Source: Tethya wilhelma (Eukaryota > Porifera > Demospongiae > Tethyida > Tethyidae). From it: a stretch of DNA of 64,000 nucleotides. Shown here in pieces: positions 21,124-32,540 of this stretch; positions within the stretch are counted from its first letter, which is position 1, and every line of letters begins with the position of its first letter. Where the stretch lies: NCBI GenBank assembly GCA_964030475.1, contig CAXIPT010000006.1:1916817-1980816 (forward strand), written 5' to 3'. A program made the position numbers and the translations under genes. A model generated the notes under the pieces. That model made no database searches. It was not told the origin of the DNA and saw nothing but the letters and a program-made list of their open reading frames with translations.

Positions 21124-24100
21124 ACCCACCCACTCTGATGCTGGAGGGAGTCGTCTCCTCCACAGAGCCATTCTGGGCATCAAGCCAGAGAGGAAGAAGA
21201 CGGGGGTAAAGGAGAGGGGAAGTGGGCGTGGCACTCATCGGAGGACCACCAGCGGAGGAAAGAGGGAGGAGAAGCAAGAGGTTGTGTCAGCTGGAAGAGG
21301 GAAGAGCACCACAGGTATTGTTGGACCTTTATGGAAATTGTTTAACGGAATGAATCTTGAAGTCTGGCTGAGATTCAAACTCTGTAGGTTTTTGAGTTCT
21401 GGCTGAGTGCTCGAGACTTGTAGCCTCGTGCCCCGTGCTCTCTCCATGAATATTGCACGCTGAAAAATAAGAAGGGAGAGAGCGTGGTACGCTAAATCAC
21501 ATAAGCTGCAGTAGAGAAACCATACAAACTCTCTCTACTGTCTCTCTACATGCAACATCATTCACATCATTTCGCGTACCAGGCTCTCTCCCTTCCTACT
21601 TTTGCATAGCCTCGTAAACCATTCCCTCCCCGCTATGCTTATTGCTAAGCGCGGGGAGGGCCTGGTCTCCAAAATCACGCGAGTTGCGTCACAAAAAGTG
21701 TGCGTGGGCGGAAAGCTGTTCTGTGGTTTATCCGCCCACTCAAAATTAGCTAGCGCTAAAAGCGCTCACGAGTCCAGGCAAAAAAATTTTTGCAGACAGT
21801 TTAGAAACGTAGCGCTTGTGTTCTAAGACTTTAAATTTAGCTTGTTTTAGCTTAGTTAGGCTTATTCTAGCTTAGTTAGGCTTATTTTGTGAGCCATCTA
21901 TGGCCAGGAAAAATTCTGTCACAGACTACTCGCGTACTGATTTGCGTGTACAGCATGCATAGGAAGGCCAGCACTCCAGCAAGAGCAAAAAGCAGGTACA
22001 GATACTAATCACAGCCATTTACAAGTAAATTTGTACTGTACTTACGTTCATACACTTGGAACAAGCTTGTCATCGATCTCTCTTGGCTTGTGCTGTGAGT
22101 TGCGTGGGCAGGACTACACTTTCTTACTCGACCTGCCCACATATGCAAATCAAGGTTCTACCTAAGTTCTACCCTTGACATCACTCACGTGATTTTGGAG
22201 ACCAGGCCCTCCCCGCGCTTAGCAATAAGCATAGCGGGGAGGGACTGGTTTACGAAGCTAACTTTTGCACATGTGCATGCATAAATATTCGTTGGGAGAG
22301 AGCCTGGGAACGAGGCTTCAAGACTTACAGAACCGAAGCAAGTATACATATATATATATAATTATATATAATACAAGGAGTATGGCTCGCTTCGCTCGCC
22401 ACGCTCCTTGCATGATGTGTATGAAGTATACTGATGTTTACTGCTAGATGCATGATAGCACAGGCATGATGCATTGGCATGTAGCTTTGCCTCACTACGT
22501 GACGTCACAGACGACCCTTTTCCGACTTCCGCCATTTTTGCAATCAGCTGGCAAAGAAACTCGTTATCTGGCTAGCTGTGTTTCGTGTACAGCAACAGAG
22601 AAGCAGACTTCTAGAAGCGAAATCTCTCCCTGTGCTGCGCTTCTTTTATGAAAGATTGACTGCTGTATCACGCTTCTTTGACGAATACGGATGCCACTGG
22701 TAAGCCTTGTCAGCGATCTCAAAAACAGTCAGCCATACTTGTAGCGCCTGTGATTCTATCCTAGGCTAGCACTACATAAGCTAGCTCTCTAAGCAGACTT
22801 TTCGTAGCTTGCATTTTCCACACTCCAGAGAAAAAGTAGCATTTTAGCTCGAGGTCGCATCACTTCCGGTGAACTCCCGTGACACACACACACACACACG
22901 GACGGACAAAACTTTGCTTATAATATGATAGTGTACATGATTGCACTTCTTCCTGTGTGTCTAGAATGCATGATAATTATACAAACTGCAAAAGTTCCCA
23001 AGTTTAAAATTTGTTGATTAGTATAGTAAACAAGCTTGAAAGAAAATATGTAATACGTACTAAGATATAAATACAGTGTATGTATGCTTATGATAGCGAA
23101 CCCTTTCAGTTATAGAGACTGTCATACTGTTTTATAAAGCTCTCAACAAAGAATAATTCTTAATTCCCAATGATTCCAATTTCTCATTATAGTAATAATA
23201 ACAGGTTTCACTATCATCCAAGTTCTTTGAAATCATATGCGCAATTTTATATGTACACATATACATTCAGAACATCAAGTGGCCACCAGTACCATCAAGG
23301 ACTCTCCCGATAAGACCAGGGACCATGGTGGGCACGAATTGGAAGAGGGGGAGACCCTGGATGATGAGGACGATGACGAGGTCATCGTTGAGGTGGAGGG
23401 GGAGGAAGAAGGGGGAGGGGAGGAGGTATTTGTGGACGAGTTTAGAGAGGAGCAGCAAGACAATGAAGCCTCTCAGAGTAAGGAATAGTTACAGCTTCTC
23501 CGTATTATGCAGGTTTTCCCTAGAGCCTGTCAGCCACACCCACTGTGGTCATGCTCAATTTACTTGTGATGTGGCTATTTTTGTTTGAAAGGTGCATTTA
23601 TAAAACCACAAGAATGTTTTAATGTTTTCTCTGGTTGAGGAGACCTCTGAGTTATTGGACATAAATGTATAAAAGATATTTGCAGGTGTCCATCAAGATT
23701 TTTGAAACCATCAGTTATATCTAGGCTTTTCTAGTGTAGTGTGCATATGTAGGCCTCTTTCATGTAGGATAATGTATTAAATCTGGGTAGCTATACATGT
23801 ATATAAGTTGATCTGTGCACATCACTGTATGTTTGTTATTTCCACAGCAAGCCTCTAAAATACCCTTATGTCATGAATCAAATTGTTCTAGGGTTTTCCT
23901 TGCAGACCATCTGTGTGTTTGTGTGTTAATTTCTCTTCATAGCGAGTCTCTAAGCTACACCACCCCCATAGCATATAGAGTGTGTTAATTGGTCAAGGCC
24001 GGGTTTGTCCTTGCACATCACCTGTGTGTTTGTTTGTATGTTCTCTACATAGCGAGACTCTAAGTTGGTTCCTATGACATATAGAGTGCTGGGGTAGTCC

Positions 24101-27100
24101 TTGATCATCACCTGTGTGTTTGTGTGTTTGTGTGTCTGTGTGTTCATGTGTTTTCCCCTCTCCCCACAGCGACGATGGAGGGTCTGGCTCTAGCTGCAGT
24201 GAAGAAGGTCCTTCCCAAGTCCAGTAGGATCAGAGTGATCAGCAGTGACGGTCGAAAGAGACAGGCGCAAGAAGAGGAGGATGAGGATATCGATCTCAGG
24301 GACTTGTTGAACCGAACCAAGGACGCAAAAAGAGAAAAGTAAACAATTTATCTATGTCGCTGCCTATCTACACAATGTCATGAAGTTGAACTTCAACATA
24401 CAAGTATATAACAATCATTTATGTGCTCGTAAATTGTGCTAGCATCTGATTGATGAAGTCCTACTACCTGTATAGTAAAAATTTCATAAAAATTAACAGT
24501 GTAGGAATGGGCAGTGCTGTAAAAAGTAAGGAAACAAGGCATGTCGCAATTTCGGCACATGACTACTTCATTTTCATTTTTGATTCCTCATACATCCTGT
24601 CATATGAAAATAAATATTTATATGCTTCAAACAATGTTGTACATGCCTGGATAAAATAATGATTTGAATTCATAGATCATGCATGCCAATCAGTATGCTG
24701 CAGAGTGTGCCACCTTATGGTCGGATTACTGACAGGGAGTGCATGCCGATGGATTAATTGCATGAGATGTGGAACTTAACGGTTAGCTACAGCTAAGTGG
24801 GGCAAAGTATAAGCAGGCAATCTAGGCATTGTTGTTTAGTTAATCCTCAATACTCTACTTGAGCATAAAAAAATTAAGTATATAGTCATGTGCCGAAATT
24901 GCGACATGCCTTGTTTCCTTACTTTTTACCGCACTTCCCATTCCTATACTGTTAATTTTTATGAAATTTTTACTATACTTGTTCATTCACTTTTTTCAAC
25001 ACTAAAGTGAGGAGACTGCGCATTAAATGCCACGTGGTTAGATAACGACCTTTGACCTCTACCTACAAAAGATAGCTTCATTGAAGTGTATGAATTTATA
25101 TACTAAGTTTTAAAGCTTTCTAGCTCTTGTTTGAGCACAGTATAAAAAGGCACTAGTCCAGATGAGAACAAGTTGCTCTGTGTAGTCAAAACAAGCTCAA
25201 TGTCTTTCGTTCTCTGGAAATCGCTTTCAAGTAAGTAAGTAAGTAAGTGAGAACAAAATTGTGTGGGTGTATAGCTTCTAACAAGCGCTCGCTATGAGTG
25301 CTTATGAAATCTTCTGTGAGTTTTTAGGCCATGCAAGCGTTTGTTAATCTGTCTAAGAGAGCTTCTGAGCAAGGTTGAAGGCTTAACTTAATTGTCTTGC
25401 TAAATTTTTATGGAGATAAACATTTTGTATTGTGTTAATGGGACATTCGGCCCATTCCTACTATATGTACTACCGTACGTATGATAATATGTACGTACGA
25501 TAATGTTATTTTTTAAGTCTTATGTTTGACGTATACTGTTTCTATCACATACGTGTAATTGTACTTATGCTATAATGTTACTGTGTTTTGCTACCATGCA
25601 GAACTAGATTTATCTTGACTCTGACTGAAGCTGGTGATAAGTACGATCACATCACTACCGTCAAACCCAAGGCCAAGGGTGGAGGGGTCAAGGAGAGACT
25701 ACAGCTGGACAAGAAACAAGAACCACCTCCTCAAAGAGGTAAGGACACACCCATCTGTGTAGCTTTGCTTGGAAACACTCTAGGGATTGAACCTTGATAA
25801 GCTTTGAGATTTTTCCTAGGTTTTGGCAAGCTTTATTTTTTTTTTCTGTCAATTTTCCATATCATGTGCGCTTAATAAATGTGGAAGTAATAGAATCACA
25901 ATGCATGCGTGAATTTCGTGTACATGGACATAATGTGCATTTTGGATATGTTTAATTATTAATGCATTTATGACAAGTGTACTGCTAGAAGCATTACCGT
26001 GAATTGGTAATGGTTGCCACAATTTGCAATTTCACCAAATTAATTCTCACCAAGTTTATACCCACTATTACGCACAGTACGTGAGATGTTAGACCATTGT
26101 ATATGCTTGATTTCTTTTTTTTTCATTTTCTATTTGTTTGTGTGTGACCAGATGAGGAGGCAATGGAAGCTGAAGAGGAGCTCACCAGTGGGAGTGGTCT
26201 ACCAGAGAGGTGCAGGTTCTGGCCCAACTGTAAGAATGGTGACACCTGTCCCTTCCACCACCCTACTGTTCCCTGTAAGCTCTTCCCCAACTGCAAGTAC
26301 GGCAAGAAGTGTCTGTTTGTCCATCCTCAGTGCAAGTTTGATTCAAGGTACATTGTAGTAACCCAGGTGAAAATGAGAGTGGAAATCCGTGGTAAACTTG
26401 TGCAATTTTGTGGTAAACCACGGTATTTTACGAGCGGTATTCCGCTGTTTACCGTCCATTAACACCTTTGACCAGTGGTAAGCCATCCAATTACGGTTTT
26501 ATTGCGTATTGTCAGTTTTCCACTCTGAAACAATATAGCGAAACTGAAGGTTCATTATTATAAGTCAATGATGTAAACAGTATAAGTCTTTTAATAGCAT
26601 TTTGTTTTGGGAAAATTTATAGCCAAAATATCATTATTCAATACATATAGTGCTTTCACAACAAACATGTACAGTATATGTACATACAGGTGTGTACAAA
26701 TCACGACATGTGAGGTTCCATGTATTCATGTAAAGCTCTAAGTTTTAATAGTAAACAATCGAATGACGTTCTTGTATTGTGCCCCAATCTGAATGTCTGT
26801 TCTCAGATTGAGTCAAACTCTTGAGCTTAACATTATCTATGATTATTGGGGTGGTATGTTAGACAACACTGTAGGTTTTGATACTGTTGTACATCCATGC
26901 CGATGTACACCTGCACTCGTATAAAATCCTGGCTACAGCCTATAATTAATTATGCTGTATGATTGTTTTCAGTACACTGTAGTTCAGTGTAGATGGTACG
27001 TGCTTGTGCAGTTGTTTGCTTAGTATATACGTACATTTTATACTGTACTCATGTACATTACGTAAACTATAGTCGTGTGCACATGCATGTTAGATTTATC

Positions 27101-27867
27101 GACTCGTTTTGTTCCTTTGCCCTCTGTTCTCCATAGATGTATGAGAGCTGATTGTCCTTATCTACACACAGCACCAAAGCATGTTGCTTTCCAACCACAA
27201 GGTACATAAATTAAATGCCTTAAACCAATTTCAGCATATTTGGTTTTTATTGTTGTTGTTTGTTGTTGAACATTGTGGTTTGTTAAATGCTATCAGCAAC
27301 AAGTTGCCAGCAATTTTTGCTTGCAGCATCTCAAGGTCCAGCTGGTATTGAGAGAAGCAATGTGTTACTCAAAATAGAAAGCCTCCTCTAATCCAAGCAA
27401 CATGTTGTTCTCTTAATGTCTGCTGTACTTTGAGATGTTGCAAGCAACAAATTGCTGGCAGCTTATTGTTGCCTAGCTTATGATAGACTTATAGTATAAT
27501 TATTATAGTAATTGTTTAGCCCAGACCTGCTCAAATCTATTGCTGCAGTGATGCCACCAGTAATGCAGGCCCCAGTAGCTCCAATGTTTACACAACCTTA
27601 TAATCCAGCAAATGTAAGTATACATTGTACAATTTGCAGCACAAACACGTACAAATTTATACCCGTGTGTGTGCTCTAACGTACAATTCACATGCAGTGC
27701 AGATCTTAACTCATCTCTGTCTCTTACGTGTTGTATATGATTTTCAGTTCTCCTTTAGTAGAAGTCCTTCTTCCTCTTCTCCCTGGTCTTCCAGCAGGTC
27801 TTCCTCAAAGTATCCTAACAAATCTGCTCTAAAATGGACACCCAGTAAAGTTTCACACTTGAGGTGA
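21124..27867 (+). CDS. ZC3H14: ZC3H14/Nab2-type CCCH zinc-finger poly(A)-binding protein, 3' eight exons
   Basis: Exons 21124-21314, 23271-23477, 24170-24338, 25602-25738, 26152-26347, 27137-27201, 27549-27613 and 27748-27867 join with consistent phases into 383 residues. Exon 2 is strongly acidic. Exon 3 has a basic patch and the LLNRTKDAKREK stretch. Exon 4 opens with TRFILTLTEAG, matching the RFIVTLDG block of ZC3H14. Exon 5 carries two fingers (CRFWPNCKNGDTCPFHH and CKLFPNCKYGKKCLFVH, C-X5-C-X5-C-X3-H), and exon 6 completes a third (C-X5-C-X4-C-X3-H). The C-terminus has the ALKW motif of the family. Known members bind poly(A) tails in the nucleus and restrain their length. The usual five fingers are only three here: fingers four and five are replaced by a Pro/Ser-rich stretch. 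The N-terminal PWI-like domain is not in the window, so the 5' end is incomplete. Confidence 0.85.
21422..22317. mobile_element. Outer element of a nested MITE pair, intron of the ZC3H14-like gene
   Basis: The ends AGCCTCGTGCCCCGTGCTCT and GGGAGAGAGCCTGGGAACGA are imperfect complements of the GCCTGGGAACGAGGCT family. Inner inverted pieces (GGAGAGAGCGTGGTACGC and GCGTACCAGGCTCTCTCC) lie at 21,476 and 21,573. The interval is interrupted by another element at 21,608-22,259. Confidence 0.6.
21608..22259. mobile_element. Inner non-autonomous transposon with about 75-bp inverted repeats
   Basis: The left arm (AGCCTCGTAAACCATTCCCT through CAAAATCACG) and the right arm are near-perfect complements for about 75 bp. 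Each arm itself holds a smaller palindrome around GCTATGCTTATTGCTAAGCG. The arms enclose about 500 bp without coding capacity. It sits inside the outer element. Confidence 0.85.
22318..23270. other. Rest of first visible ZC3H14-like intron
   Basis: Contains a TA-rich tract at about 22,345-22,370, the palindrome-like pair GGAGTATGGCTCGCTTCGCT and its partial complement, and a short (CA)n at 22,883-22,901. No exon is recognised. Confidence 0.4.
24471..24977. mobile_element. MITE family B, copy 1 (TA-flanked), intron of the ZC3H14-like gene
   Basis: The left arm AGTAAAAATTTCATAAAAAT through GGCACATGACTA and the matching right arm are complementary over about 120 bp, flanked by TA as in Tc1/mariner-type elements. 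Copy 2 is at 58,080-58,456. The arm includes GTGTAGGAATGGGCAGTGC. Confidence 0.85.
25005..25480 (-). repeat. Repeat family C, reverse copy
   Basis: Reverse complement of 57,490-57,990 over its length. It ends with GGCCCATTCCTACTATA and holds GGAAATCGCTTTCAAGTAAG. It directly adjoins MITE B, exactly as in the copy at 57.5-58.5 kb. Confidence 0.8.
26376..26526. mobile_element. Possible small MITE in intron 5
   Basis: The 11-bp ends AGAGTGGAAA(A) are complementary, and the inside repeats GTGGTAAAC-like words. It begins about 28 bp after the exon donor at 26,347. Confidence 0.4.
27295..27473. mobile_element. MITE in intron 6 of the ZC3H14-like gene
   Basis: The left arm AGCAACAAGTTGCCAGCAAT and the right arm GCTGGCAGCTTATTGTTGC, with the inner GCAGCATCTCAA and TTGAGATGTTGC, pair over about 40 bp with several mismatches. 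Confidence 0.6.
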
Positions 27868-28235
27868 GCTTGTTGCACTGATTGTGGCTATAGCAGCACA
27901 ACTGAATGGTCACTGGACAGGTGCATGCATATAAATGTATTTTTTATTGGTTTACTTAATGGGCTTTATTTGGAGTAGCTAGTGGCTGTATTGAAACAGT
28001 TTTTATCAGATATTCACAACTGGTAGTGTGTGTCTCGTGTGTTTCATGTGATTGGTTTTGGGTAAAGTTTTCACCAAAACTATAATAATATATTATACTT
28101 ATTCAAATAAATGAATCTCACCATACTGCCATGTATCGTATAGTTGTATATATAACTGTATTGTAACATTGTAGCTTTGCCTTAATTGTGATCTTCTGTG
28201 TACTGTTCCAAGCTACTAGCTACAAATGTACGATT

Positions 28236-28270
28236 GTAGGTTGTGTTGTGTTGTGTTGTGTTGTGTTGTG

Positions 28271-28333
<63 letters not shown>
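28236..28333. repeat. Compound microsatellite (TTGTG)n then (TG)n
   Basis: About seven TTGTG units run directly into about thirty TG units. The right edge is within 4 bp of the left boundary of the 2,081-bp tandem duplication. Confidence 0.9.
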
Positions 28334-28334
<1 letters not shown>

Positions 28335-28939
28335 CATCAGCTTTAGAGCTGTAGAGGTACGTAGTGTTTACAATCAATTATAAGTTTGTTTGTTTTCGTG
28401 GATCATGTTTACCAGTAGTGCATATGTAATATTCGGGATCATATTGCCGTATTAGGGGTAGAGCTGCTCAATAATGAAATTATGAAAAGTTTAGTGAGCA
28501 AAAATCTTTCTCTTTGAAAATTTCTAGCTCCTTGTTATAACGTACAACGATTATCCCTCAGGGACTTCAATATAGTAGTAATATGTACAGTATGTGACGT
28601 GACCACACTGACTCTGCTGTAGATATTTGGTAATTGCCTCTCAATTGTTCTTCTCTACTGCAGTGAAAGAAAATTTGCTGTTCCTGATGACCAGACTTCA
28701 TCACTTGCTGTATGAAACTAACTTCTCATGGGTGACGAAATTTAAACTTTTCGTTCATCATGATCACATTGCTGCTCTTTTTTTTTTTCCTGGTCTTTTA
28801 ATAATTATGCATTCAAGTGATCCAATAGCTCTATATTGATGTTTGTTAGTGGCACCAGCTACAATAACAATATTTTGAATCTGATATAATGCATGTAGCT
28901 ATATGTTGTGCTGAGGCGGTACGTACAGAATATGCATGC

Positions 28940-29099
28940 AACCTTCATAACAAAGATGATCATCACATGTGAATTACCGTGATACCGCTTAGTCTGGCGT
29001 AGCCAGCCCCTTACACGCACACAGGAAAAGGAGCTGGCTACGCCAGACTAAGTATCACGGTAATTCACGTGTGATGATCATCACTTTGTAATGAAGGTT
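28940..29099. mobile_element. Long palindromic MITE upstream of the transporter gene (copy in first duplicate)
   Basis: About 70-bp arms run from AACCTTCATAACAAAGATGA through TAGTCTGGCGTAGCCAGC and back. The spacer is the CCTTACACGC block. A third partial arm (GTGTAAGGGGCTGGCTACAC) follows at 29,108-29,130. The duplicate copy is at 31,022-31,181. Confidence 0.8.
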
Positions 29100-29456
29100 A
29101 TGTGCGTGTAAGGGGCTGGCTACACCAGACTATGTGATATATGTATACTCTAACTGACGGGTAGTATGGTATTGTATTCCCATTTGGCATGTGCTGAGTG
29201 TAGATAATGGATTAATTTTATTTATTGTTTCCAGAATGTCATGAATCATTGATTGTTGAATGTGCGTACGTGTGTGGACGTGACCGATTACCCGTTATCT
29301 CGAGCGCGTCAACTGACAGTCGCCCACGCTTTTCGTGTGTTGGGCATGCTCGCACACGCGCACAAAATGAATAATTCATAAATAAACACTTCAACAGAGC
29401 AGCTGCTGTCAAAAAGAGACACAGAGCTTTCTAGACTGTAACGATTCAATCCAGCA

Positions 29457-30388
29457 ATGGCAATGAATGGAGTAGCTAACGGCGTGGCAAATGGGCACAT
29501 GCAGCATAGGCTCAGCGCTAAAGAGACTCTCACAAATGGCAGCACTTTATCGAGCACCCATCGAGCAGCTGCCCATCGCGAGGACAGAGAACCAGTGGGT
29601 GACTCTGGCTCGGGAGGACAGCTAGCTCATGTGGTGGTGAATGCCCTGAAGCTTGGAGTGTGTGCTGCCGGTGGCTTGGTGTTTGGGTTTGCAGCTGAGA
29701 AAGGAAAAGGTAAATAGACATAGACTAACTGATTTAGGGGATTTGATTAGAGGGGTGGGGCATGCACCTATGGTATCCGTGGGTAATGCACGTTGTAGAA
29801 GCAAAATTGCTTATATTGTAGCATTCTTATGGATAGAAATCTCATAACGGCTAAGCCAAATATCATATGAAGTCTTTCGGGGCAACAGACCTAAATTGTC
29901 TTAATTTACATCACTAACCTGAACCAACGACATATTATGGTGCAGTGATATTGTGATAGGCACAAAAAAAGCCTGAAAGTAGGCCTTTTTTCGACAACTT
30001 ATACAGTAGTTCTTGAAGTTGTTCTCATAGTTCTGCTTGTGTAAAATCTAGCTGAGCATATTAACTTATCAATATTCATGAAGTTGAGTTGTGCTAATGA
30101 CTGACCAGACCTAAAATAATTTGATGTAAGTTCATAATTAATATTTTGTATTTGCTTCTGGAATCTTAGTTATGCAAACTTATGACATATCAAAATTTGG
30201 TAGCTACTAGCGTGCACAATGGCCATTAATGTACTTCACTAAAGAAATTTGTTCAGGTGGAATGCTATTACGTTGCCATACTGTGTGTGATTTGTATCGT
30301 GCAGTGCATATTCCAAGCGTAATTCAGAACCAGATGGCATTCACTCAGTTCACTATGCTCAAGATGTTTCTCTCAGCAACACTTGCAG
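29457..30388 (+). pseudogene. Duplicate of transporter exons 1 and 2 (probably assembly artefact)
   Basis: Exon 1 at 29457-29709 and exon 2 at 30305-30388 are identical to those at 31,539 and 32,387. No further exons follow before the N at 30,418, so this copy cannot make the protein. It is part of the 2,081-bp duplicated block and most likely represents the same locus counted twice. Confidence 0.8.
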
Positions 30389-30418
30389 GTTTGTGATTAT
30401 AAACAGACACATTCATGN

Positions 30419-32498
30419 TCAGCTTTAGAGCTGTAGAGGTACGTAGTGTTTACAATCAATTATAAGTTTGTTTGTTTTCGTGGATCATGTTTACCAGTAG
30501 TGCATATGTAATATTCGGGATCATATTGCCGTATTAGGGGTAGAGCTGCTCAATAATGAAATTATGAAAAGTTTAGTGAGCAAAAATCTTTCTCTTTGAA
30601 AATTTCTAGCTCCTTGTTATAACGTACAACGATTATCCCTCAGGGACTTCAATATAGTAGTAATATGTACAGTATGTGACGTGACCACACTGACTCTGCT
30701 GTAGATATTTGGTAATTGCCTCTCAATTGTTCTTCTCTACTGCAGTGAAAGAAAATTTGCTGTTCCTGATGACCAGACTTCATCACTTGCTGTATGAAAC
30801 TAACTTCTCATGGGTGACGAAATTTAAACTTTTCGTTCATCATGATCACATTGCTGCTCTTTTTTTTTTTCCTGGTCTTTTAATAATTATGCATTCAAGT
30901 GATCCAATAGCTCTATATTGATGTTTGTTAGTGGCACCAGCTACAATAACAATATTTTGAATCTGATATAATGCATGTAGCTATATGTTGTGCTGAGGCG
31001 GTACGTACAGAATATGCATGCAACCTTCATAACAAAGATGATCATCACATGTGAATTACCGTGATACCGCTTAGTCTGGCGTAGCCAGCCCCTTACACGC
31101 ACACAGGAAAAGGAGCTGGCTACGTCAGACTAAGTATCACGGTAATTCACGTGTGATGATCATCACTTTGTAATGAAGGTTATGTGCGTGTAAGGGGCTG
31201 GCTACACCAGACTATGTGATATATGTATACTCTAACTGACGGGTAGTATGGTATTGTATTCCCATTTGGCATGTGCTGAGTGTAGATAATGGATTAATTT
31301 TATTTATTGTTTCCAGAATGTCATGAATCATTGATTGTTGAATGTGCGTACGTGTGTGGACGTGACCGATTACCCGTTATCTCGAGCGCGTCAACTGACA
31401 GTCGCCCACGCTTTTCGTGTGTTGGGCATGCTCGCACACGCGCACAAAATGAATAATTCATAAATAAACACTTCAACAGAGCAGCTGCTGTCAAAAAGAG
31501 ACACAGAGCTTTCTAGACTGTAACGATTCAATCCAGCAATGGCAATGAATGGAGTAGCTAACGGCGTGGCAAATGGGCACATGCAGCATAGGCTCAGCGC
31601 TAAAGAGACTCTCACAAATGGCAGCACTTTATCGAGCACCCATCGAGCAGCTGCCCATCGCGAGGACAGAGAACCAGTGGGTGACTCTGGCTCGGGAGGA
31701 CAGCTAGCTCATGTGGTGGTGAATGCCCTGAAGCTTGGAGTGTGTGCTGCCGGTGGCTTGGTGTTTGGGTTTGCAGCTGAGAAAGGAAAAGGTAAATAGA
31801 CATAGACTAACTGATTTAGGGGATTTGATTAGAGGGGTGGGGCATGCACCTATGGTATCCGTGGGTAATGCACGTTGTAGAAGCAAAATTGCTTATATTG
31901 TAGCATTCTTATGGATAGAAATCTCATAACGGCTAAGCCAAATATCATATGAAGTCTTTCGGGGCAACAGACCTAAATTGTCTTAATTTACATCACTAAC
32001 CTGAACCAACGACATATTATGGTGCAGTGATATTGTGATAGGCACAAAAAAAGCCTGAAAGTAGGCCTTTTTTCGACAACTTATACAGTAGTTCTTGAAG
32101 TTGTTCTCATAGTTCTGCTTGTGTAAAATCTAGCTGAGCATATTAACTTATCAATATTCATGAAGTTGAGTTGTGCTAATGACTGACCAGACCTAAAATA
32201 ATTTGATGTAAGTTCATAATTAATATTTTGTATTTGCTTCTGGAATCTTAGTTATGCAAACTTATGACATATCAAAATTTGGTAGCTACTAGCGTGCACA
32301 ATGGCCATTAATGTACTTCACTAAAGAAATTTGTTCAGGTGGAATGCTATTACGTTGCCATACTGTGTGTGATTTGTATCGTGCAGTGCATATTCCAAGC
32401 GTAATTCAGAACCAGATGGCATTCACTCAGTTCACTATGCTCAAGATGTTTCTCTCAGCAACACTTGCAGGTTTGTGATTATAAACAGACACATTCAT

Positions 32499-32499
<1 letters not shown>
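30419..32499 (+). repeat. Second copy of the 2,081-bp duplication
   Basis: This copy continues without interruption into the (CA)n tract and the remaining exons of the transporter gene, so it is the one connected to a complete locus. Confidence 0.9.

Positions 32500-32540
<41 letters not shown>

Larger units (their letters stand above)
28337..30417 (+). repeat. First copy of a 2,081-bp near-identical tandem duplication
   Basis: This block recurs at 30,419-32,499 with an offset of 2,082. The only difference I see is C at 29,043 versus T at 31,125. The copies are separated by a single N at 30,418, and both outer edges lie at TG/CA microsatellites. Probably two unmerged contigs or haplotypes. 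Confidence 0.9.

Noticed and set aside
20810..21406. 198-codon open frame
   Set aside because: It crosses a MITE and an intron; only 21,124-21,314 is a supported exon.
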